In this document: in pieces, positions 42,367 to 50,356 of the stretch
How the letters are laid out: every line of letters begins with the position of its first letter
Position numbering within the stretch: the stretch's first letter is position 1
Assembly (NCBI GenBank): GCA_943370215.1
Contig: CALRQC020000030.1
Coordinates: 6,862 to 70,861 of the forward strand
DNA length: 64,000 nt
DNA from: Niveispirillum sp943370215
Lineage (GTDB): Bacteria > Pseudomonadota > Alphaproteobacteria > Azospirillales > Azospirillaceae
Direction of reading: 5' to 3'
Translations under genes and position numbers: made by a program
The notes under the pieces: generated by a model
The model's database searches: none
Seen by the model: the letters and a program-made list of their open reading frames with translations, nothing else
Told to the model about the DNA's origin: nothing

Positions 42367-44643
42367 TTAAAACCGCACCTCCCCCACCACGCCAAAGGCG
42401 CGCGGGTCGCCCAGATTGGCCCACTGATAATTGACATAGCGGCTGGAATAGTAATCCCGGTTCAGCAGGTTGGTGACATAGGCATAGACGCCGAACTGCT
42501 CCGTCTCATACCCGACCTTGGCGCCCACCAGCAGACGGGCGCTGTTCAGCCGGTCGTCCTGGATGGCGATTTCCGAATAGGAATCGGTGGTGTAATTGGC
42601 GTTCACGTTGACATAGAGGCCGCTTTCATCCCGCCAGGTGCCGCCGCCGGCAATCGTCCAGCGCGGGGCGAAGCGGAATTCATATCCGGCGAGGTTGCGG
42701 GCGGTCAGCCCGCTGCCATAGGAGAAGTCGTCGAACTTGGTGCGGGTATAGCCGACCGAGCCATAGACCGACAAAGCGTCGGAGACGATATAGCTGGTCT
42801 CCAGCTCCGCCCCATAAAGGTGGGAGGAACCGGCATTTTCCGTCTGGGTGTCATAGACATTGCCGGACAATTGGATGGAGACCTGCTGGTCCTTGAAATC
42901 CATATAGAAGGCGTTGGCATTCACCGTCAGCCGCTTGTCCAGCCATTGGCTGCGCAGCGACAATTCATAGTTCCAGACATATTCCGGATCATATTCCACC
43001 ACCGAGGCGCGGGCGGTATTGATCATCACGCCACCGGAACGATAGCCGCGCTGGGCGACAAAGCTGGTGGACAGGTCCGGCGTCCATTCATAGGTGACGC
43101 CGGCCTTGGGCAGGAAGGCCCCGAAATCCACCGATTTTTCCGGCTGGGTGGAACTCGCGGCGCGGGCCTGACGTGCCAGCTCGCCATTGATACCGGTAAT
43201 GATGGTGCTGACCGGGGCGGTGAAGCCGGCCGGGTTGGGCAGGGCGGACAGGATGGTGACCCTGTTATCCACGCTGCGCGTCTGCTTCTCCTTATCCCAG
43301 CGGAAGCCGCCCAGCAGCTTCAGCTTGTCGGTCACCGCATAGGTGGCGTCGGCGAACAGGGCATAGGATTCCACATCCTCGGGCGTGTCCTGCAGCGAGC
43401 GCAGCCGAACATCAGTTGGGTAGAGCGCAATCACGCTGTTGGCCAGGCTCTGCGGCAGGCCATAGCCGCCCTGCGCCGGCGGGGCCACCAGCAGACTGGC
43501 AAGACCGGCCCGGGCCAGGCTGAGCCCGACGCCGGTGTCGGATTTATCATGGCTGCGGCTTTTGGCGTAATAGAGCCCGGCCACACCGGTTAACCCGCCA
43601 AGATCCAGATTGGCCCGTACTTCCTGCGACAGGCTGCGGGCACGATCCCCCAGAACGCCCGTTGCCTCAGGCTTGGCTGTGCGGTCATTGTCGCTGGCAT
43701 AATTATATTTCACCAGGCTCCAGGTGGTCAGCGCCGTCAGGCTGACTTCAGGGGACAGGCTGTAGTTGGCATCCAGCGTGGCCATGTCGGTGCCGACCTT
43801 GGTGCGGGTCTCGGCATCGAAAAAGGCCAGCCGGTCCTTGAACGGGTGTGGCGTGCTGATATCAACGAAATTCTCGCCCAGGAAATTCTTGGCGTGGCTG
43901 GCATTCAGCTTCACCACCAGATCGGGCAGGCCCGCCGGGGTGAACAGCAGCTTGGCGCGGTAATTTTCCAGCCGCTTGTAATCGGCATGTTCGTTGCGGG
44001 TGACGTTGCGGATATAGCCGTCGCTGTCCGCCCGTTCGGCGGACAGGCGGAAGGCCAGCACCTCTTCCACCAGACCGCCGCCGACGGCGGCGGCATATTC
44101 CCGTCGGCCGCCTTCGCCGACGATCAGCCGGGCCTTGCCCTTGTAATCAAAGCTGGGATCTTCGGTGGTGACGATGATCGCCCCCGCCAGCGCGTTGCGG
44201 CCCTGCATGGTGGATTGTGGGCCGCGCAGAATTTCCACCTGCTTCACATCCCACATATTGATGGAATTGAAGGTGATGGCCCGGCGTGGCATTGCCGCCC
44301 CATCGACATAGACCGTCGCCATCGACCCCGACCCGGCACCGGAGACGTTCCAGCTATCCATGCCCCGGATGGAGAAGCCGCGCCCTTCGCGCCCGGCCAC
44401 ATTGGCGGCGCGCAGCAACACGTCGTTCAGGCTGGTCAGCAGCTCATTCTCGATCTGCTCCTTGCCGATCACCTTCACGCTGGTGGGCGTGTCCTGTACC
44501 GATCGGGCCTGTTTTTCCCCGGTGACGATGATTTCTTCCACGGTGCCGGCTTCGGCCACCTGGATTTGCTGGGCCGGGGTGATCGTGCCACCGGCCAGAA
44601 GGGCGACCAGGGCCGCACCGGCCCGCATCAGGTTCTTCTTCAA
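42367..44643 (-). CDS. TonB-dependent siderophore-type receptor
   Basis: Outer-membrane receptor of about 758 residues. The signal peptide is MKKNLMRAGAALVALLAGGTITPAQQ if translation starts at the TTG 44643, which follows aggagtggga; longer starts (44667) lack this. The TonB box/plug reads EEIIVTGEKQARSVQDTPTSVKVIGKEQIENE, GREGRGFSIRGMDS and VEILRGPQSTMQGRNALAGAI. The barrel ends with the typical GYETEQFGVYAYVTNLLNRDYYSSRY and DPRAFGVVGEVRF. It lies downstream of the PepSY and small membrane protein genes and a Fur box, pointing to ferric siderophore or heme import. Confidence 0.9.
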   Translation of the reverse strand: MKKNLMRAGAALVALLAGGTITPAQQIQVAEAGTVEEIIVTGEKQARSVQDTPTSVKVIGKEQIENELLTSLNDVLLRAANVAGREGRGFSIRGMDSWNVSGAGSGSMATVYVDGAAMPRRAITFNSINMWDVKQVEILRGPQSTMQGRNALAGAIIVTTEDPSFDYKGKARLIVGEGGRREYAAAVGGGLVEEVLAFRLSAERADSDGYIRNVTRNEHADYKRLENYRAKLLFTPAGLPDLVVKLNASHAKNFLGENFVDISTPHPFKDRLAFFDAETRTKVGTDMATLDANYSLSPEVSLTALTTWSLVKYNYASDNDRTAKPEATGVLGDRARSLSQEVRANLDLGGLTGVAGLYYAKSRSHDKSDTGVGLSLARAGLASLLVAPPAQGGYGLPQSLANSVIALYPTDVRLRSLQDTPEDVESYALFADATYAVTDKLKLLGGFRWDKEKQTRSVDNRVTILSALPNPAGFTAPVSTIITGINGELARQARAASSTQPEKSVDFGAFLPKAGVTYEWTPDLSTSFVAQRGYRSGGVMINTARASVVEYDPEYVWNYELSLRSQWLDKRLTVNANAFYMDFKDQQVSIQLSGNVYDTQTENAGSSHLYGAELETSYIVSDALSVYGSVGYTRTKFDDFSYGSGLTARNLAGYEFRFAPRWTIAGGGTWRDESGLYVNVNANYTTDSYSEIAIQDDRLNSARLLVGAKVGYETEQFGVYAYVTNLLNRDYYSSRYVNYQWANLGDPRAFGVVGEVRF

Positions 44644-44768
44644 TTCCCACTCCTGTATGAGGTACATGGCAGGCAACTTGTTCTGAGTGTCAGTCGCAAT
44701 TTCTGGCCATGCGCGATCAAGGCGGGCCGCTGCCATCGGCCCGTTATTTTATTGGTTCTCTTGCTGTC

Positions 44769-46268
44769 TCAGGCCCGGCCGGTCTGGGCCAGTGCCGTGG
44801 CACCCTTCCATTGCCGGGCCAGGGTCAGGCTGATGGAGCCGGCGGCCAGCAGCAGGCTGCCATTGACCCACCACATCATCGGGTCGCTGGCCCCCTGCCA
44901 ACGTACCCCATGGCTGACCACCAGCAGGACCAGCAGCAGTGCCGTCAGCAGCCGCAGCCGGAAGGAGAGCAGCACGGCCTCCCACCGCAAGGCGACCAGG
45001 GCCAACACAGCCAGGACGCTGGCCCAGAAAACCGGGATGGGCGGCCAACCCGCCGCCAGGGTGGCAAAGGCGGAAACGGTGAAAGCGATGGGCTGGCCCC
45101 AGAAGATGGCGGCCCAGACGCGTTCCCAATGCGGGGCCGGATTGCCCCGGTCGCGCCGGCGGGCCAGCCAGATGGTGATGCCGGTGGAGGTGACCATGCA
45201 GATGGCGATGCCCAGCACGCCATAGGCCAGCTTCACCGGCAATCCGCCGAAACTGCCGAAATGCAGCGGCTGCATCGCCGCCAGGGTCTGCATCCCGACC
45301 GTCCCCTTGTCATAGCCGCCGACCCAGATCAGCTTGCCAGCCGCATCGAAACGATAGCGTTCCGTATAGGCCAATTGCTGTGGGTCATGGGCAGCAATCG
45401 TGGTCATCTGGCCTTCTGTGCCGACATGATCGATATTGACAAAGACGGGCCGCGCATCGGGTGCGGTTTCCCAGATCTGCGTCAGCATTGGGGCGATGAC
45501 GGGGATGGGGGCCGGACGCTCATCTTCCGTTGCTTGCGGCCCCAGCACTGCCAGAATGGCCTGCTGCGTGTCACCATTATAGGCGGCATAGGCCAACACC
45601 AGCGTTATCAACCCTGCCAGCCCGAGGAAGGCGCCGGACAGTGAAATGGCGATATGAAAGGGCAGCCCCCAGACCGACAACCGGTTATGGATATCGGCTT
45701 CCTGCAGGCGCCGCGAGCCGCCCAACCGCAGGGCAAAGGCATCGCGGAAAATGCGCGGATGGGAAATGATGCCGGACATCACCAGCGATAGCAGGGCCAC
45801 GCCGGCAATCCCCACCAGATAGATGCCCCAACTGCCACCATGGAAGGAATAATGGTGGTGGCGCATGAACTCCGTCCAGCCTTCCTGCTGTGGCTCAGTC
45901 AGGGTGCCATCGGCGTCGGCGTACCAATGCGCCTCCTTGCCGCTATCATGATCGTGATATTCGGCGCTCAGCCGGGGCAACTCAGCCGTGGGCAGACGTA
46001 GTGTGATTTCATGCAGTGCCTGATCGGCCTGGGCCTTGGTGACAATATTGTCGATGGCCCGCTGGATCACGGTCTCATCGGCAACCGTCACCAACGGGGC
46101 GGCCGGTTCCTCCCATCGCCGCAATTCCTCGTCGAACACCGCTATGGTGCCGGAGAAGCAGACCAGCAGGATCAGGGCAGCAAAAGCGATGCCCAAGGCC
46201 GAATGGCCCGCCAGCATGGAGCGGACAAAGTTGCTGCCCGCTTCCTGGTTTTGTACGACCCGGCTCAT
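44769..46268 (-). CDS. PepSY-associated TM-domain protein
   Basis: The 499-residue inner-membrane protein has an N-terminal helix (ALGIAFAALILLVCFSGTIAVF), the conserved PepSY_TM block GWTEFMRHHHYSFHGGSWGIYLVGIAGVALLSLVMSGI, two periplasmic PepSY-like segments, LHFGSFGGLPVKLAYGVLGIAICMVTSTGITIWLARRR, and four further helices at the C-terminus. Such proteins sit in siderophore-uptake clusters and some act as ferric-siderophore reductases; the His-rich segments would suit heme or metal binding (inference). Its ATG overlaps the stop of the upstream membrane gene by one base (TGATG). Confidence 0.88.
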   Translation of the reverse strand: MSRVVQNQEAGSNFVRSMLAGHSALGIAFAALILLVCFSGTIAVFDEELRRWEEPAAPLVTVADETVIQRAIDNIVTKAQADQALHEITLRLPTAELPRLSAEYHDHDSGKEAHWYADADGTLTEPQQEGWTEFMRHHHYSFHGGSWGIYLVGIAGVALLSLVMSGIISHPRIFRDAFALRLGGSRRLQEADIHNRLSVWGLPFHIAISLSGAFLGLAGLITLVLAYAAYNGDTQQAILAVLGPQATEDERPAPIPVIAPMLTQIWETAPDARPVFVNIDHVGTEGQMTTIAAHDPQQLAYTERYRFDAAGKLIWVGGYDKGTVGMQTLAAMQPLHFGSFGGLPVKLAYGVLGIAICMVTSTGITIWLARRRDRGNPAPHWERVWAAIFWGQPIAFTVSAFATLAAGWPPIPVFWASVLAVLALVALRWEAVLLSFRLRLLTALLLVLLVVSHGVRWQGASDPMMWWVNGSLLLAAGSISLTLARQWKGATALAQTGRA

Positions 46269-46831
46269 CAAACGGTTCCCTTAAACAGTAGCGGCAGCAG
46301 AGCAACGGCATAGCCGGCGATGGCCGTGCCGCTCAGCACCATGGCAGAGCGGATGACGCGGCCATCGCACAGGGTCCAGGCCATGCAGCCGGCCCAGACC
46401 AGCGGCACCAGCGTGGCACCGATCACCAGCCGCGTCTGTTCCACCATCGGCGCCTGCATGGCCACCGCGATGCCGATGCCGATGGAGGCAACCGCCCCCA
46501 GCGGCCCCGCCAGGATGAAGCGCACGATCCCCCGGCCGAGTTTCGGCTTGCGTTCTTCCGGCGTGGCAGTGACCCGCCGCGCCCGTGCCGGGCGGATTTC
46601 CATATTAGCGCCGACGAAAAGATAGCCGGCCAGACACAGGCAGGTGATGCCCAGCGGAATCCCCACTTCCGCCCCAGCCACCTTCGACCACGCCCACAGA
46701 GCAGCCAACGCCAGGATGATCCCCAGCGCCAACGCACCCCAACGCCATGGATCCTGCCGTGCCCAGGCAAGGCGGAAGCCCCCCAGCGCAGTCCCGCAAA
46801 GAACAAGGCCCAGACACGCCATCCATGTCAT
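46268..46831 (-). CDS. Small polytopic membrane protein of iron-uptake operon
   Basis: The 187-residue product has about six hydrophobic segments (residues 2-18, 32-48, 57-74, 103-128, 134-152 and 163-183), a basic loop (RPARARRVTATPEERKPKLGRG) and no enzymatic motif. Unrecognised, but genes for such proteins are commonly placed before PepSY/TonB-receptor genes in alphaproteobacteria. It starts after gggggaaa, is first in the operon, and is coupled to the PepSY gene. Confidence 0.75.
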   Translation of the reverse strand: MTWMACLGLVLCGTALGGFRLAWARQDPWRWGALALGIILALAALWAWSKVAGAEVGIPLGITCLCLAGYLFVGANMEIRPARARRVTATPEERKPKLGRGIVRFILAGPLGAVASIGIGIAVAMQAPMVEQTRLVIGATLVPLVWAGCMAWTLCDGRVIRSAMVLSGTAIAGYAVALLPLLFKGTV

Positions 46832-46893
46832 TGTCAGTTTCCCCCACCAGAATTGTCGGGAAACATACGCGAGCCGGATTGCTACGCAATAGG

Positions 46894-46912
46894 AATGACA
46901 ACAATTCTCATT
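46894..46912 (-). promoter_or_regulatory. Probable Fur box
   Basis: Read on the minus strand, AATGAGAATTGTTGTCATT matches the classical 19-bp Fur site AATGAGAATCATTCTCATT at 16 of 19 positions. It lies about 60 bp upstream of the membrane-protein/PepSY/TonB-receptor operon, so iron-dependent repression is predicted. It also lies about 40 bp upstream of a possible plus-strand -35 (TTGACG, 46952-46957). Confidence 0.7.
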
Positions 46913-47001
46913 TGAATTTGTGACAATGCATCCGGGTTCGGATTAATTAGCTTGACGGACGGGAAAAAATGCCCAATCCTATGCTTGTCCCTGTAACCAA
47001 C

Positions 47002-47017
47002 AGAAAGGAGGTGATCC
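47002..47017 (+). promoter_or_regulatory. Extended Shine-Dalgarno complementing the full 16S rRNA tail
   Basis: AGAAAGGAGGTGATCC is the exact complement of GGATCACCTCCTTTCT, the standard alphaproteobacterial 16S rRNA 3' terminus, over 16 contiguous bases. Bases on either side do not continue the match, so this is not an antisense rRNA fragment. The GGAGG core is 7 nt from an ATG at 47019. Confidence 0.85.
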
Positions 47018-47018
47018 G

Positions 47019-47081
47019 ATGTCTCGTTCCACTTTGCGGACCCGTGCGGATCTCTCCGTGGCCGGGTTCATCCTCGGCTGA
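47019..47081 (+). CDS. Twenty-residue leader peptide behind an extreme ribosome site
   Basis: An ATG spaced 7 nt from the GGAGG core opens a 20-codon frame ending at TGA 47079-47081; the peptide reads MSRSTLRTRADL then SVAGFILG. It is Arg-rich at the front and hydrophobic at the end, with no run of one amino acid as in classical attenuator peptides. A terminator-like hairpin follows at 47146. Whether the peptide itself or the act of ribosome binding matters cannot be told; candidate roles are an attenuation leader for the TPR gene downstream or a ribosome-sequestering RNA. Expression is inferred only from the ribosome site. Confidence 0.55.
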   Translation: MSRSTLRTRADLSVAGFILG

Positions 47082-47145
47082 TACGGATTGGGTCCGTCGG
47101 CGGGTTCTTACCGCCAAGCGGATCGTCTACGGCTACTATAGCGGG

Positions 47146-47184
47146 CAGGGCCGGCACCAGGGATGGGGCTGGCCCTGTTCTTTT
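47146..47184 (+). terminator. Terminator-like hairpin after the leader peptide
   Basis: CAGGGCCGGC (47146-47155) pairs with GCTGGCCCTG (47168-47177; one G-T position), followed by ttctttt. Intrinsic-terminator geometry, 64 nt after the leader stop and 113 nt before the TPR gene. Confidence 0.75.
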
Positions 47185-47296
47185 GTCCCGTCTGTTGTGA
47201 CCGGACCGCTGCAATTTGTTCCGTTTTGTCCGTGACGCTGCTATCAAGGCCGTCAGTGCCACCGTGCGTAACCAAGAATTCCGGGTGTCCTTCTCG

Positions 47297-48178
47297 ATGA
47301 ACCGCCACGACCGCCGCCGCAAGATCGCCGACATCAGCAAGACCGACGCGATGTGGTCCGCCTTTCCCGCCGATATGCGCGCGGCGACGGAACTGCATCG
47401 GCAGGGCCGGCTGAAGGAAGCGGCGGATACCTATCGCAAGATCACCAAGGTCTATGCCGACCACCCGGATGTGCGCGTCGCCTGGTCCAACCTGGGCGCC
47501 ACGCTGCAGGGGCTGGGCAAGCTGGATGAGGCGGTACCGGCCCTGAAGAAGGCCCGTGCCCTGAAGCCGGACCATCCGCCGCCGCACCATAATCTGGGCA
47601 TGGCGCTGGCCCAGCAGGGCAAGTTCGAGGAGGCGCTGGAAAGCCTGTCCCGCGCCGTGGAACTGGACCCGACTTTCACCAATGCCTGGGTCGGTCTGGC
47701 CCTGGTGCGCGAACAGATGGGTGACCTGCCGCTGGCCGTCGAGGCCTATCGCAGTGCCGCCGCCGCCGACCCGCGCGCCGTCGATCCACGCTTTAACCTG
47801 GGCAACCTGCTGTTCCGACTGGGCCAGGTGGAAGAGGCGCGCGTCGCCTTTACCGAGGTGCTGACCCTGCGCCCGCCCTTCCCGGAGGCGATCTTCGCCC
47901 TGGGCCGCACGCTGGAAGTGCTGGGTGATCTGGAAGGGGCGGCCGAACGCTATCTCTCCTCCACCACGCTGGCCCCGCAGGCCCAGGTGGCGCATGTGCA
48001 GTTCGCCAATCTGGTGCTGGCGATTGCTGAACAGGATCGGGCGACGGCCCTGACCCTGGTGGACCGCTGGAAGGCGGCCCATCCCGGCCACCCGCTGGCC
48101 CCGCAACTGGACGAACGGCTGGTCGCACCGGCTGCCCCGGTTGTAGAAGCGGCTTCGGACGGCACGGCAGAGGGCTGA
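47297..48178 (+). CDS. TPR-repeat protein
   Basis: The 293-residue soluble protein has a basic start (MNRHDRRRKIADISKTDAMW) and about six tetratricopeptide repeats, e.g. AATELHRQGRLKEAADTYRKI, AWSNLGATLQGLGKLDEAVPAL, PHHNLGMALAQQGKFEEALES, AWVGLALVREQMGDLPLAVEAY and PRFNLGNLLFRLGQVEEARVAF. No signal peptide, membrane segment or enzymatic domain is seen, so it is probably a cytoplasmic scaffold with unknown partner. ATG 47297 is preferred; earlier in-frame codons to 47216 would run into the leader region. A perfect 17-bp hairpin (48191-48232) follows. Confidence 0.82.
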   Translation: MNRHDRRRKIADISKTDAMWSAFPADMRAATELHRQGRLKEAADTYRKITKVYADHPDVRVAWSNLGATLQGLGKLDEAVPALKKARALKPDHPPPHHNLGMALAQQGKFEEALESLSRAVELDPTFTNAWVGLALVREQMGDLPLAVEAYRSAAAADPRAVDPRFNLGNLLFRLGQVEEARVAFTEVLTLRPPFPEAIFALGRTLEVLGDLEGAAERYLSSTTLAPQAQVAHVQFANLVLAIAEQDRATALTLVDRWKAAHPGHPLAPQLDERLVAPAAPVVEAASDGTAEG

Positions 48179-48190
48179 TCTGCATCATTC

Positions 48191-48232
48191 CCTTGATGCC
48201 GGTGGAATATCCACTTTCCACCGGCATCAAGG
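48191..48232 (+). terminator. Long stem-loop after TPR gene
   Basis: CCTTGATGCCGGTGGAA pairs perfectly with TTCCACCGGCATCAAGG (17 bp, 8-nt loop). No T-tract follows, and the next small gene may start directly after it, so it could equally be a processing or translational-control hairpin. Confidence 0.6.
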
Positions 48233-48236
48233 ATGT

Positions 48237-48431
48237 ATGGCCGATCGCCATTTTCCCGCCCCTTGGTGTGGGCTGCGGTTGGCGGCTATTCTCCCTTATT
48301 TATTCATTTTGCTCTGGTCGGCGATGATTGTCGTTGCCGTCTTGATCGGCCTCTTCTGGCGGGAAGGTGGGCTGATCTTAATTTCCCGTGGCGACCAGTT
48401 GCTGCGGGCCGCCGGCTATGGGATGCGTTGA
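48237..48431 (+). CDS. Small single-pass membrane protein (hypothetical)
   Basis: A 64-residue frame starting MADRHFPAPW with a strong hydrophobic segment at about residues 14-42 (LRLAAILPYLFILLWSAMIVVAVLIGLFW) and a short polar tail (RGDQLLRAAGYGMR). The frame is protein-like, whereas the overlapping frame from 48233 is not. The ribosome site is poor (caagg inside the preceding hairpin). Not recognised; it might be a real small inner-membrane protein or chance. Confidence 0.45.
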   Translation: MADRHFPAPWCGLRLAAILPYLFILLWSAMIVVAVLIGLFWREGGLILISRGDQLLRAAGYGMR

Positions 48432-48583
48432 GATCCCCTGTTCGGGCGAAACGCCGCCGTTAAATAGGAATTTCTTGATCACAGCGCATTGACGCCCCTG
48501 GCGGCTATGATCATCTTCCGTCATCAAGCCTTTCTCATGGCCTGTCCTGTTGTGAGGGCGGTCGATTATCCGGGAATCACCGT

Positions 48584-50323
48584 TTGCCGCACGAAGCGAA
48601 TCTGATCGCCACGCTTTCTTTCGCCTTTGTTCTGGCCTTTGCCTTTGGCATGGCGGCAGACCGTCTGCGCCTGCCGCCGCTGGTTGGGTACCTGCTGGCG
48701 GGTGTGCTTGTGGGGCCTTTTACGCCTGGTTTCGTGGCGGATGGTCAGTTGGCCACTGAATTGGCGGAAATGGGCGTCATCCTGCTGATGTTTGGTGTCG
48801 GGTTGCATTTTTCTGCTGCGGATCTGCTGGCGGTGAAGGGGGTCGCGGTCCCCGGTGCCATTGTGCAGATTGCTGCGGCCACCCTGTTTGGGGTGGGACT
48901 GGCCCATTTCTGGGGCTGGAGCCTGGGCGCGGGGCTGGTGTTCGGGCTCAGCCTGTCCGTGGCCAGCACGGTGGTGCTGTTGAAAGCACTGGAGGAACGC
49001 AATCTGCTGAGCACCCCCAACGGGCGTATCGCGGTGGGGTGGCTGATCGTGGAAGATCTGGCCATGGTGGTGACGCTGGTGCTGCTGCCGGCGGCGGCGG
49101 AAATGTTGGGGGGAAGGGCGCTGGAACCCGGTGGCCATGGGACCGGCGCGGACGGATCGGTCTGGCTGCAACTGGTGATCACCCTGGGTAAGGTAGCGGC
49201 CTTTGCCGCCATTGCTCTGGCGCTGGGGCCACGGTTGGTACCCTGGCTGCTGGCCCAGGTGGCGCGGACGGGGTCACGGGAATTGTTCACCTTGGCTGTG
49301 CTGGCCATTGCCTTGGGCATTGCCTATGGATCGGCCAAGCTGTTCGGGGTGTCCTTTGCGCTGGGCGCTTTCTTCGCGGGCGTGGTTTTGAGCGAATCCC
49401 GCTTCAGTCATAAGGCGGCGGCGGATTCGATGCCGTTGCAGGATGCGTTTTCCGTCATCTTCTTCGTCTCCGTCGGCATGTTGTTCGACCCTGCGGTGCT
49501 GTTGCGCGAGCCGGTGGCGGTGGTCGCCGTGCTGCTGACCATCATCATTGGCAAGTCGCTGTTTGCCTTTGGCATCGTGCTGCTGTTGGGCTACCCGGTA
49601 TCAACCGGCCTGACGGTATCCGCCAGCTTGGCCCAGATTGGGGAGTTTTCCTTCATCCTGATCGGCCTGGGGACGGCACTGGGTTTGTTGCCGGCGGAGG
49701 GGCGCGACTTGGTGCTGGCCGGTGCGCTGCTGTCCATCACCCTCAATCCACTGGTGTTCTATCTTGCCGGCATTCTGGAGAAGCGGCTCGGGTCCAGGCT
49801 GCCGGTGGGGCGGCAGCCTTATGGGCAGGCTAATTTTGACCGTCTGGTCGCGGACATCCAGCAGGCGAAGGATCGGGTGGAGGCCAAGGAACATGCCCAT
49901 ACGCTGCAGGTACAAGGGCTGGAAACCACTTTTCCCGTGCTGTCACGCTTGGACCGGGAGGAGTTGGAGCGGTTGCTGCTGATGTTCCGGCCCTGTACCG
50001 CGGCACCGGGGGAACGGGTATTCCGGCGGGGTGACAGGGCCGATGGCATGTATTTCATCTCCGTCGGTGCGGTGGAGGTGAATGTCGGCGATCAGCAGCG
50101 TATCCGCCTGGAGACCGGGGCCTTTTTCGGGGAGATGGCATTGTTGAGCGGTCGCCGCCGCAGTGCAGATGTAACGGCCCTGGATTATTGTGAATTCCTG
50201 ATTCTGGATCGCCGTGACTTCAACCAGTTCATGTCCCGTCATGCGGGATTGCGGGCCGCTGTGGTTGAGATGGCGAACCAGCGCCGTACCATGAACAGTG
50301 CCATCAAGCAGCCGGCGGCTTAA
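48584..50323 (+). CDS. CPA2-family cation:proton antiporter with C-terminal cyclic-nucleotide-binding domain
   Basis: The 579-residue protein has 11-13 membrane helices of the Kef/CPA2 type in residues 5-385 (RLRLPPLVGYLLAGVLVGPFTPGF, MFGVGLHFS, LSVASTVVLLKALEER, GWLIVEDLAMV, SFALGAFFAGVVLSES, FFVSVGMLFDP, SLAQIGEFSFI). Instead of the usual TrkA-N/RCK domain, the C-terminus (about 440-560) is a Crp-like cyclic-nucleotide-binding fold: LSRLDREELERLLLMFRPCTAAPGERVFRRGDRADGMYFISVGAVEV ... FFGEMALLSGRRRSADV. Predicted to exchange K+ or Na+ for H+ under nucleotide control. TTG 48584 is the apparent start. The EAL gene is convergent, 33 nt away. Confidence 0.85.
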   Translation: MPHEANLIATLSFAFVLAFAFGMAADRLRLPPLVGYLLAGVLVGPFTPGFVADGQLATELAEMGVILLMFGVGLHFSAADLLAVKGVAVPGAIVQIAAATLFGVGLAHFWGWSLGAGLVFGLSLSVASTVVLLKALEERNLLSTPNGRIAVGWLIVEDLAMVVTLVLLPAAAEMLGGRALEPGGHGTGADGSVWLQLVITLGKVAAFAAIALALGPRLVPWLLAQVARTGSRELFTLAVLAIALGIAYGSAKLFGVSFALGAFFAGVVLSESRFSHKAAADSMPLQDAFSVIFFVSVGMLFDPAVLLREPVAVVAVLLTIIIGKSLFAFGIVLLLGYPVSTGLTVSASLAQIGEFSFILIGLGTALGLLPAEGRDLVLAGALLSITLNPLVFYLAGILEKRLGSRLPVGRQPYGQANFDRLVADIQQAKDRVEAKEHAHTLQVQGLETTFPVLSRLDREELERLLLMFRPCTAAPGERVFRRGDRADGMYFISVGAVEVNVGDQQRIRLETGAFFGEMALLSGRRRSADVTALDYCEFLILDRRDFNQFMSRHAGLRAAVVEMANQRRTMNSAIKQPAA

Positions 50324-50356
50324 TATCCCGTTCCCGTGATCGGGAATGGGCATCAA

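Noticed and set aside
47002..47017. Antisense fragment of a 16S rRNA gene
   Set aside because: Complementarity stops exactly at 16 bases; the flanking sequence does not match the rest of the 16S 3' region.
46969..47235. An 88-codon frame covering the leader-peptide region
   Set aside because: It has no ribosome site, runs across the extended Shine-Dalgarno and the terminator hairpin, and its product is low-quality Pro/Trp/Ser sequence; the 20-codon frame with a perfect ribosome site is the better candidate.
48233..48463. 76-codon frame overlapping the small membrane protein
   Set aside because: Composition is not protein-like; the overlapping 64-codon frame gives a clean membrane segment.
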